Of a stretch of DNA of 46,444 bases, positions 17,757 through 24,553 are shown piece after piece. Each line of letters opens with the position of its first letter. Within the stretch, counting starts at the first letter, position 1. The notes below the pieces were generated by a model that made no database searches, had not been told where the DNA came from, and saw only the letters and a list, made by a program, of their open reading frames with translations. The translations under genes were made by a program, and so were the position numbers. Source of the stretch: Pirellulales bacterium (lineage in GTDB: Bacteria; Planctomycetota; Planctomycetia; Pirellulales; Lacipirellulaceae); assembly GCA_020849945.1 (NCBI GenBank), contig JADZFK010000063.1, forward strand, positions 1 through 46,444. Direction: 5' to 3'.

Positions 17757-19061
17757 ATGACCCTTTCAAATGCTTGGCGGATACTGGCGGCTTTGTGCGT
17801 GGCAGCGGCCGGATGTGCCAAGCCGGAGCGGCCCGAGTTTCTGCCCGATAGAGCGGGGATCGTGGCGAACCAGATTTCGAGCCGTCACGAGCAGGACATT
17901 GCCGAGATACTGGGCGGGTTGTTTGGCACGCCCGATGAGCCTGTCGCCCTGCCGGAAACGGGGCTGGACCCGCGCAAGCTGGCGATGGCTGCCGGCCCCG
18001 CGCGGGGCGGCACTGAGCATGGCAAGCGGCATGGCCTGTATCGCCGCCACTGCGTTCAATGCCACGGTATTTCGGGCGATGGTAAGGGGCCGATGGCGGC
18101 GATCCTCAATCCTTATCCGCGCGATTTCCGCCCGGGCCTCTTCAAGTTCAAGAGTACTTACCCAACCGCGCAACCGACCGGCGAGGATATCCAACGAACG
18201 TTGCACGATGGCATTCCGGGCAGTGCCATGCCTTCCTTCGCACAGTTGCCGGCCGATGAGATCGCCGCCTTGGCGGAGTATGTGAAGTACCTCAGCATGC
18301 GGGGGCAAATGGAAGCGGCTCTGCAGAAGCTTGTTGCCGATGAACTGAAGCCCGAGGAAAAGTTCGACCCCGCCGAGAACCCGCAACTACAAACGTTGAT
18401 CTTGGAAGGCCTGCTTGGGCCGATCGTGGAAGCCTGGCACAGCGCGGGCCGCCAGGTGATCCGTCCCCAGGAAGATGCCCTACCGCCAGACGACCGCTCG
18501 GCGGCAGAACGAGCCGCTTCGATCCAGGCGGGTCGCGCGTTGTTTTTTGGCACCCAGGCCAACTGCGCGAAATGCCACGGCCCAACCGCGCTTGGCGATG
18601 GCCAACAAGACGACTACGACACCTGGAACAAGGCCAATCACGATTTTGTTGAAGCGACCGACGGGCTGCTTGAGGAGCTGAGCGACCTGAAGCACAAGCT
18701 AGTTACGGCGAGGGGGAAGGAGGCCGAGCTTGCTCGCGACGAACTACGTGAGAAGCAACAGGAATACAACGATCGAAGAGCCGTGGTGGCAACCCTGCTC
18801 GCGCCACGGCACGTGGCCCCTCGGAATCTTCGCGAGGGTATCTACCGAGGTGGTCGGCGGCCGATTGATATGTTCTGGCGAGTATCGGCCGGCATCCCGG
18901 GTACGCCGATGCCGGGCAATGGACCCGTTTCGGAGGGGATGCCTGGAACACTCACACAACAAGAGATTTGGCAAGTGATTGATTACGTATATTCATTGCC
19001 CTATGAGCCAGCGAGTTTGCCCCCAAGGAGTTCCGACCAGATCGGCGTTGTTAGCAATTAG
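17757..19061 (+). CDS. Diheme c-type cytochrome lipoprotein with coiled-coil insertion
   Basis: A 434-residue exported lipoprotein. The lipobox AAGC gives Cys20 as the lipidated residue. Two cytochrome c domains bind heme at Cys99-His103 (CVQCHG) and Cys270-His274 (CAKCHG). Likely Met ligands are in SAMPSF and TPMPGN. Between the second CXXCH and its Met lies a charged helical stretch (about residues 299-350, ELSDLKHKLVTARGKEAELA and onward) that reads as a coiled coil, splitting domain 2. The frame is open to 17730; ATG 17757 is chosen because the signal peptide begins there. Last gene of the respiratory cluster, so it probably hands electrons to a terminal oxidase or other acceptor outside the window. 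Confidence 0.88.
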   Translation: MTLSNAWRILAALCVAAAGCAKPERPEFLPDRAGIVANQISSRHEQDIAEILGGLFGTPDEPVALPETGLDPRKLAMAAGPARGGTEHGKRHGLYRRHCVQCHGISGDGKGPMAAILNPYPRDFRPGLFKFKSTYPTAQPTGEDIQRTLHDGIPGSAMPSFAQLPADEIAALAEYVKYLSMRGQMEAALQKLVADELKPEEKFDPAENPQLQTLILEGLLGPIVEAWHSAGRQVIRPQEDALPPDDRSAAERAASIQAGRALFFGTQANCAKCHGPTALGDGQQDDYDTWNKANHDFVEATDGLLEELSDLKHKLVTARGKEAELARDELREKQQEYNDRRAVVATLLAPRHVAPRNLREGIYRGGRRPIDMFWRVSAGIPGTPMPGNGPVSEGMPGTLTQQEIWQVIDYVYSLPYEPASLPPRSSDQIGVVSN

Positions 19062-19695
19062 CTCAGGGGGTTCAGTAATTGGACTCACAGCCCCCGGCTA
19101 TTAGGTTGTGATTTTATTCTTCATGGGGATTGGAATATTACCTTGGGGGCCCGATTCTTTTGATGGGTTCGGTTTCGGGTTTTGTTCCGTGTGTTGTTTG
19201 CCTCCTCGCCAGAATCTGTGGGTAGGTTTTCGGCATCGGAGCCGATTTTTGCACGGGAATTCCGCAGGATTCGTGCGATTTCAGGGCGTAGGAATTTTGC
19301 CACCGGAGCTTCGGCACAGGCTGCAAAGCCCAAAGGACCACGTTACACCCTGCTTTCCCACTTGCTTCTGGTAGGCAAACTACCCGGAATTGCAGTCGTT
19401 CGATCATTCTTTTGCCCTGCCATCCCTCAGAAAATCCAGTCGTCAAATCACCGATTCTGCCCAAACTCACCCACTGAATCTGGCGAACACCCAAAAATTG
19501 AAATCGCGCGAAGCCTAACGCGGAACTTTCAACCCGCTCCACGGCAGCGTTCGCTGCTGCGCGCGACACGCCCCCCTCACCGCTGCTCTCAAGCCCCGCC
19601 CCTCGCCGCCACAATCCCCCCCAGGACAACCTTGCCCAACCAAATCCACCCGCCGCAAAATCGGGGCCGAACAGAATTGCTCCCGTCCCCTTTAC
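19062..19695. other. Gene-poor spacer after the respiratory cluster
   Basis: About 630 bases with several overlapping frames on both strands (for example 19182-19766 plus and 19138-19629 minus). None has a recognisable domain, signal or ribosome-binding site, and they contradict each other. I see no gene. The right end, around 19678-19692, carries TCCCGTCCCCTTTAC, a REP-like motif on the minus strand that flanks the transposase relic. Confidence 0.5.
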
Positions 19696-19815
19696 TTACA
19701 CATGCAGAAAGGCCTCAAAATCGGCCTCCTTGCGAAACACGGCCTGGCGATTATTGCCCCGATTGATAACATGATAGATTAATCCAACAGCAATGGGGCG
19801 AAGAGGGCGAGGCAT
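19696..19815 (-). pseudogene. Truncated REP-associated tyrosine transposase (RAYT), N-terminal 39 codons
   Basis: On the minus strand an ATG at 19813-19815 opens a 39-codon frame, MPRPLRPIAVGLIYHVINRG followed by NNRQAVFRKEADFEAFL, and ends at a TAA (19696-19698). This is the characteristic start of the Y1/IS200-like REP-associated transposase family (the YHVINRGN segment). The rest, including the HUH motif and catalytic tyrosine of an enzyme of about 200-300 residues, is absent. The sequence right after the stop (AAAGGGGACGGGAG on the minus strand) and the region upstream of the start (AAAAGGGGTCAGAAC) are both motifs I recall flanking these genes. I infer an internal deletion that fused the gene start to its downstream flank. 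Not functional. Confidence 0.75.
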
Positions 19816-19844
19816 GGCCTCAATCTACCGGCACCGACCCAATC

Positions 19845-19872
19845 TGTCAATAAAATAGTTCTGACCCCTTTT
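19845..19872 (-). repeat. REP/RAYT-flank motif
   Basis: Read on the minus strand, AAAAGGGGTCAGAAC followed by TATTTTATTGACAG lies 30 bases before the transposase start. A second copy of the core, AAAAGGGGTCAGGAC, is at 22631-22645. These are the short conserved ends associated with RAYT genes. Confidence 0.55.
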
Positions 19873-19873
19873 C

Positions 19874-19963
19874 TACCCCGCCACCGGTGGCATTGCGATC
19901 ACCGCATCGATCGAGATCGTCTTCGTGCTGGGCGACACCACGCTCAAATCGAGGGCAGATTAA
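19874..19963 (+). pseudogene. Possible C-terminal gene remnant
   Basis: Directly after the REP motif a 29-codon plus-strand frame without a start codon reads YPATGGIAITASIEIVFVLG and so on to a TAA at 19961-19963. Nearly all codons end in G or C, as in real genes here, and the hydrophobic pattern is protein-like. I infer the tail of a gene cut by the repeat insertion. The protein family was not recognised; it could also be chance. Confidence 0.25.
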
Positions 19964-20019
19964 CGGCAAGTAATAATGTCGCGAAACCATTCGATGGCCA
20001 AGAATAGCCATCCACTCCC

Positions 20020-20093
20020 GTTGTGGCACGGACTTCAGTCCGTGCGGCCTATCCCGCGCGAACCAACTCACGGACTAAAGTCCGTGCCACAAC
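20020..20093. repeat. REP-like double palindrome
   Basis: Arms 20020-20044 and 20069-20093 are inverted copies matching at 24 of 25 positions, with a 24-base loop. Each arm contains its own small palindrome, CACGGACT..AGTCCGTG. This kind of nested palindrome, beginning TTGTGGCACGGACTT, is one I recall from intergenic DNA of planctomycetes. It lies 200 bases from the RAYT relic, a family known to act on REP elements. Confidence 0.65.
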
Positions 20094-20100
20094 CCCCGCG

Positions 20101-20123
20101 CTCCGCTCCGCGTCGCGGCTAAA
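20101..20123. repeat. Short dispersed repeat with core CGCGTCGCGG
   Basis: CCGCTCCGCGTCGCGGCTAA here resembles 17661-17685 (CCGCTTCGCGTCGCGGATAA) and 21-43 near the left end (CCCTTCGCGTCGCGGCAAAA). The core is itself palindromic-looking, and all three copies are intergenic. Nature unknown. Confidence 0.4.
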
Positions 20124-20674
20124 CACCCACCCCGTACCCAACATCCCTTCTGGCCCTCGTCCCTAGACCCTCGACCCACCAAGTGGCCAATAATTTTAGT
20201 GGAATCGTGTACCGTAGTCTGCTAAGATGCCCACACGACGAACCAGCGGCCAACAGCTCTTTGACAATTCAATCATCTCCCCACGGCAAACCCATGATTC
20301 GCAACCTGGGCCCCGCCACCGCTCCGCGCCATGCCGCCGCCGATTTCTTGCTTTCCCCCACCCCCGCGGTTAAATGTTCGCAACCAGGAGAAAAATCGCT
20401 GATTATTGCAACACCCCAACCCAAAAAAACGCTGCAATTCCCGCCAGAATCGCGCAACACCCGTCGCAAATAGCGCCGATTATTGCATCCAAAACCACGT
20501 TTCCGCACCCGTTGCAATACGCGCAATATCCCCGGCCCGCCTTCTTGTGGCACGGCCTGCCGACCGAGCCATTCGCTCGACGGAAGGCCACCCACCCCCT
20601 GCCGCTCGGCCGGCGTTCCCCCTCTGCGCCTTCGCGCCATTGCGTGAGACTCCTTCCAAAATTGCGTTTCACCT

Positions 20675-20836
20675 ATGGCAAAAAAAGGGGGGGGCAAGAA
20701 TAATCATCGTGGTGAATTCAAACTTCAAATGCGACAACGGAAAGAGCGTGAATGTGCGGCGATGTTCGAGCGACCGTCGTGGCAGCCCGAGAATTCGAGG
20801 AGCGAACTGCTAACGGCCTCGAAAATCGCCTGTTAA
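20675..20836 (+). CDS. Possible small basic protein, 53 residues
   Basis: An ATG at 20675 opens a 53-codon frame beginning MAKKGGGKNNHRGEFKLQMR, rich in Lys, Arg and Glu, ending at TAA 20834-20836. The composition looks like a real small basic protein and no strong competing frame covers it. There is no clear Shine-Dalgarno sequence and no known family was recognised. It may equally be a chance frame in a decayed region. Confidence 0.25.
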   Translation: MAKKGGGKNNHRGEFKLQMRQRKERECAAMFERPSWQPENSRSELLTASKIAC

Positions 20837-21058
20837 GTTGGCTTCCAAAGTGTTGCAATTGAAGTTTGGATTCACCGCACTGATTTGCAAACTTAGCACG
20901 AGTGGCTGCATCCCATGCGGGAATGAAGGGCGAAGCTCGAACTGCTGGCGTGAAGTTTGCCAGTCAAGGCTCAATAGGTAGCACTGCTGGACAAGTTCTC
21001 GAAACCGCCCGTGGCGGGCCAGTTGTGGCACCCGGCGTCGCGGCGTCGCGGTGTGGTA

Positions 21059-22369
21059 TTAGGTGATCTTGGTGATACCTGGGGATGCGCACACGGGGTA
21101 GACGCCGTGCTCATCGGGGGAGGTGGGGGGGGCCATGTCCCAGGTGCAATCCTCGGGCTTTGGTTCGAGGCAATAGTTGGAGTTGGTGATATCCTCCCAG
21201 CGAATTTCTTGGCCGGTGTAGCAGGAAAGCTGGCCCATGATGGCGACCAGTGTGCTGCGAGCCATGTAGTCGCCGCAGTTGAGAGGGGAGCCGGCGCGGA
21301 TGGAATCGAAGAAGGCCTTGTGTTCGGCTTCGTAAGGGCTTTTTTGTGGCCCCGTGTATCGCCACTTGTTCTCACCGGAGATCCGTCCGGTGATGGGATA
21401 TGCGATCCCTTTCGAGCCTTGGATGATGCTGGAACCTTCGTCGTAACAATTTGGCGTCGTGCGGCAGAAGGCGTAGACGCGAACATCGTTTGCATAACGA
21501 TAGACGACAGAATGGTGATCGAAGACATTGCCGAGCAGGTTTTGGGGGCCCGATCGGCCGCCGAGGCCGTGGCAATCGACCGGTGGAGTTTCGTTGAGAG
21601 CCCAGGTCGCGCGATCGAGATTGTGGACGAGCGATTGAGTTACGTCATCGCCGGAAAGCCACGAGAACCGATACTGGTTGCCATACTGAACTTCGAGTTC
21701 GCGAAGGTTTTTGGGCCGAACCACGTTGCCGTAGGGGGCGCGGACAAAATTCTCTTCGATGGCGACGATGTCTCCGATCTGCCCATCGCGAACGCGATTG
21801 ATCGTTTCGCTGATGACCGGCGAGAATCGACTTTGCAACCCAGAGAGTACGCCCAGGTTTTTTTCCTTCGCCAATTGGCAGGCTTGTCGCACGACTTGAA
21901 TGCCCGCGGGATCGATGGCATGGGGTTTTTCGACGAATACATGTTTTCCGGCTTCAATCGCGGCCTTCAAATACATGGGATGAAACTTGGCAGCGCAGGC
22001 GATGAAGACGACGTCGACACATTCGAGGACGTGCTTGTGCGCATCTAGGCCGACGAAGCAATGGTCATCATCCACGGTGACTTGCTGGGGGTGGCGTTGA
22101 GCGAGCAGCGAGCGGGCATTTTCCAAGCGATCGCGGAAGAGTTCGGCCATGGCGACGAGCCGGATACCGGGTTCGCCGGCAATGGCATCGACGATGGCGC
22201 CCGAGCATCGCCCGCCGCAGCCGATCATACCGACCTTGATGGTGTCGTTTCCGGCGGCATGGGCGCCGCGTGCCAGGGTTAGGCCGGCCATGGTGCCGAG
22301 AGCGGCGGTTTTTAGGAAATCGCGCCGTCCTGACTTGTGGGACATGGCCGGATTCGAATTTGCACTCAT
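21059..22369 (-). CDS. Gfo/Idh/MocA family oxidoreductase with Tat signal
   Basis: A 436-residue NAD(P)-dependent oxidoreductase of the type that planctomycetes encode in large numbers. A Tat signal is seen in SGRRDFLKTAALG (Arg15-Arg16) with a hydrophobic stretch ending ...GAHA, so export is likely. The Rossmann motif follows as VGMIGCGGR (about 46-54), and EKPHA carries the conserved lysine of the active-site EKP motif. The rest matches the alpha/beta C-terminal domain. The sugar or inositol-like substrate is unknown. An in-frame TTG twelve bases upstream is possible, but the ATG at 22369 is preferred, with TGAGG just in front. Next upstream on the same strand, 274 bases away, is the sugar phosphotransferase, with a MITE-like element between. 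Confidence 0.92.
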   Translation of the reverse strand: MSANSNPAMSHKSGRRDFLKTAALGTMAGLTLARGAHAAGNDTIKVGMIGCGGRCSGAIVDAIAGEPGIRLVAMAELFRDRLENARSLLAQRHPQQVTVDDDHCFVGLDAHKHVLECVDVVFIACAAKFHPMYLKAAIEAGKHVFVEKPHAIDPAGIQVVRQACQLAKEKNLGVLSGLQSRFSPVISETINRVRDGQIGDIVAIEENFVRAPYGNVVRPKNLRELEVQYGNQYRFSWLSGDDVTQSLVHNLDRATWALNETPPVDCHGLGGRSGPQNLLGNVFDHHSVVYRYANDVRVYAFCRTTPNCYDEGSSIIQGSKGIAYPITGRISGENKWRYTGPQKSPYEAEHKAFFDSIRAGSPLNCGDYMARSTLVAIMGQLSCYTGQEIRWEDITNSNYCLEPKPEDCTWDMAPPTSPDEHGVYPVCASPGITKIT

Positions 22370-22406
22370 GGAAAGCCTCAATCAAAACAAGGGACTAGTT
22401 AGAACT

Positions 22407-22529
22407 AGGCTTTGTCTCAAAACCGGTTCTGGTTCGGGTAGCAGTTCGAGCAAGGCCAAGAATTCAACGATCCTCGAACACTCCCCCAACCCCTCCCTAA
22501 CGAGGGAGGGGAGTTCTGAGACAACGCCT
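22407..22529. mobile_element. MITE-like element, copy A
   Basis: A 123-bp non-coding element whose ends are inverted: AGGCTTTGTCTCAAAAC at the left, and the complement of the right end reads AGGCGTTGTCTCAGAAC. It shares about 80-85 percent of its bases with the element at 38910-39031. Near the right end a CCCCTCCCT...AGGGAGGGG hairpin (22493-22513) is seen in both. No transposase is present, so it would depend on one elsewhere. Lies between the Gfo/Idh and sugar transferase genes. Confidence 0.65.
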
Positions 22530-22630
22530 ACTTTCCGGGGCGCAAAGAACATTCGTTAAGATTGGCTGCCCCGACATACAATCGGTAGCATAACGAACGG
22601 GCGACGGACCGTCAACCAACGCGGAAAAGA

Positions 22631-22645
22631 GTCCTGACCCCTTTT
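22631..22645 (-). repeat. REP/RAYT-flank motif overlapping a stop codon
   Basis: AAAAGGGGTCAGGAC on the minus strand. Its first bases overlap the TAA stop codon of the sugar phosphotransferase gene. It repeats the motif found beside the RAYT relic at 19.85 kb. Confidence 0.5.
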
Positions 22646-24053
22646 AATAGGCGTTACGTTGGGTGAGGACGACGGCGAGTGTGCGGAAGAGGATTTTGGT
22701 ATCCATCCAGAGCGACCACTCGCGGATGTACTGGTGATCGCAGTTGATACGGTTTTGCATTTTGTCGAGGGTTTCGGTTTCGCCGCGATAGCCGTTGACT
22801 TGGGCCAGGCCCGTGATGCCGGGTTTGACTTTGTGTCGCAGCATGTACCCGTCGATGAGCGAGCGGTATTGTTCGTTGTGGGCCGAGGCGTGCGGACGAG
22901 GGCCGACGAGCGACATGCTTCCGCCAAGGACGTTGAAGAGTTGAGGGAGTTCGTCGAGCGAAGTGCGTCGGAGGAGTTGGCCGATGCGTGTGATGCGTTT
23001 GTCGTATCGAGTGGCTTGACGGACGTGGGAGCCATCGTCGCAGCAGGTCATGGTGCGAAATTTCCAGACGAGGATTTCGCGGCCATCGAGACCGTACCGG
23101 CGTTGCCGGAAGAAGACGGGGCCGCGTGACGAGAATTTGACGAGGGCCGCGATGAGGAGCATCGGCAGGGCGACCGCGGCAAGCAGCAGTGAGCCGAAGA
23201 CGAGGTCGGCGGTGCGTTTGAGAAGGCCGTTTACGCCGTAGAGCGGGTTTTCGAAGACGCTGACGGCGGGCAGGCCGTTGATGTTCGTCCAGCGGGCGTG
23301 GAGCAACTGAAAGACGAAGAAATCGGGGACGATGTAGACGCTGGCGGTGGTATCGCCCAGTTTGGCGAGCAGGTTGCGAATGCGTTCTTCCGCCCGCATG
23401 GGGAAGGTGATGTAGATGATATCGAAATCGCCGCGACGTGCGCGATGGACTAGTTCTTCGAGGTCGCCGAGGTGTTGGCCCACATGGGTTGGCAATTTGG
23501 TCGTGCGATGTTGCGGTCGATCGTCGAAGAAGCCGGCCAACCGGAGGCCAAGCTCTGGGGCGCGTTGAACGTTGTGGGCAAGCTGGACGCCAAGTTCATT
23601 CAGGCCGCAGATGGCAAAGCGACGATTGTTGAACCCATTCAAGCGGAGTCGTTGGAGTGATTTACGGAGGAGGATGCGGACGGCCAAGATCGCGGCAGGC
23701 GTGAGGAGAATCCAGGTGAGTTTGGAAGTGTAAGAGAAGCGGCCATTCACTTGGGCGAAGAGGCCGACGCCGAGCAAAACGGGGACCGTGTAGGCCCACG
23801 TGAGGAGGACGCAAGAGATTTCGCGTCGTAGCCGGGTGCCTCGCCAACTTCGATACAAGCCGCTCAACTCGGCTACCACGTGGTAGGTGAGGATCGAAGC
23901 CGCCGAAACGGTGAGCAACTCGGGAAGCCGTGCTTCTGAGGTGTATTGGATGGCGAACCGCACCGTGCAGACGATGACCGCCGCATCGACCAACCGATGC
24001 AAGCTGTAGAACAGCGATTCGTGGAAGGAAATTCCGCGAGTAACAGACGACAT
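22644..24053 (-). CDS. Polyprenyl-phosphate sugar phosphotransferase (WcaJ/EpsL-like)
   Basis: A 469-residue membrane enzyme that transfers a sugar-1-phosphate to undecaprenyl phosphate, starting synthesis of an exopolysaccharide repeat unit. It has four N-terminal membrane helices, a CoA-binding-3-like Rossmann domain (RRFAICGLNELGVQLA onward), one further helix, then the bacterial sugar transferase domain: RRYGLDGREILVWKFRTM, DELPQLFNVLGGSMSLVGPR and KPGITGLAQVNGYRGETE. The frame is open to 24584, but the ATG at 24053 gives the family length and follows a purine-rich CAGAGAGAA. The extra 177 upstream codons have no membrane or domain features. No glycosyltransferase genes are adjacent, so the polysaccharide locus must be elsewhere. 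Confidence 0.93.
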   Translation of the reverse strand: MSSVTRGISFHESLFYSLHRLVDAAVIVCTVRFAIQYTSEARLPELLTVSAASILTYHVVAELSGLYRSWRGTRLRREISCVLLTWAYTVPVLLGVGLFAQVNGRFSYTSKLTWILLTPAAILAVRILLRKSLQRLRLNGFNNRRFAICGLNELGVQLAHNVQRAPELGLRLAGFFDDRPQHRTTKLPTHVGQHLGDLEELVHRARRGDFDIIYITFPMRAEERIRNLLAKLGDTTASVYIVPDFFVFQLLHARWTNINGLPAVSVFENPLYGVNGLLKRTADLVFGSLLLAAVALPMLLIAALVKFSSRGPVFFRQRRYGLDGREILVWKFRTMTCCDDGSHVRQATRYDKRITRIGQLLRRTSLDELPQLFNVLGGSMSLVGPRPHASAHNEQYRSLIDGYMLRHKVKPGITGLAQVNGYRGETETLDKMQNRINCDHQYIREWSLWMDTKILFRTLAVVLTQRNAY

Positions 24054-24553
24054 GCGGTTCTCTCTGGGTTGAGGTTGCCGTAGGAGGCCGAGTTCCAGGC
24101 CGAGGGCGGCCACTGAGTGAAGACCGGGGGATAGAAGTGGGAGAACTGTAGAGCAGGCGTTGTGCCGGTGGGTCCGGTGGAACCCGCGGAAGGGGATTTT
24201 TCCCGGGGAGTTTAGGAATTCTGAGTGTGCCACGGGGTGGGGGGGCAGCCGGTTTTGTTGAGAAAAAGCGACAAACGTTTGGAACGTATGATGCGGGGAA
24301 ACACCGGGTTTTTTCGAGGCAGAAGAGGGACTTTTTCGGGGAGAGAAAGGAACTTCCTGGCGGTTCGGCGCATCGAACACGAGTAGCCCGAGTGCCCGGT
24401 AGCCCCTGGTGGGCCGATGGTGTGCGATGCAGAAAATGGGGTCTTTCGCGAAAAGCCAGGTGGACCATTCTGCAAATAACTTCGTACAACAAGGGCATAC
24501 GCCCCCCGTAGGCGATTGAATCGCCCCCTCCTTGATAGATTGGATAGACTGCG
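24054..24553. other. Divergent spacer before the macroglobulin gene
   Basis: 500 bases between two divergent genes, so promoters for both should lie here. No gene is supported; minus-strand frames crossing it are the spurious extension of the sugar transferase frame. A perfect palindrome GGCGATTGAATCGCC lies at 24511-24525, 28 bases before the macroglobulin start, and could be an operator. Confidence 0.45.
24511..24525. promoter_or_regulatory. Palindrome upstream of the macroglobulin gene
   Basis: GGCGATT-G-AATCGCC, two perfect seven-base arms around one base, ending 28 bases before the start codon. The position suits a repressor site or a hairpin in the leader; there is no direct evidence of binding. 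Confidence 0.3.

Noticed and set aside
19138-19629. 163-codon minus-strand frame in the 19-kb spacer
   Set aside because: Overlapped by an equally long plus-strand frame; no domain, signal or ribosome-binding sequence in either.
20269-20697. 142-codon minus-strand frame
   Set aside because: Conflicts with another minus-strand frame and contains a translated GGCGCGAAGGCGCAGAGG-type repeat; no family features.
21011-22048. 345-codon plus-strand frame opposite the Gfo/Idh gene
   Set aside because: Antisense shadow; the minus-strand gene has Tat, Rossmann and EKP motifs.
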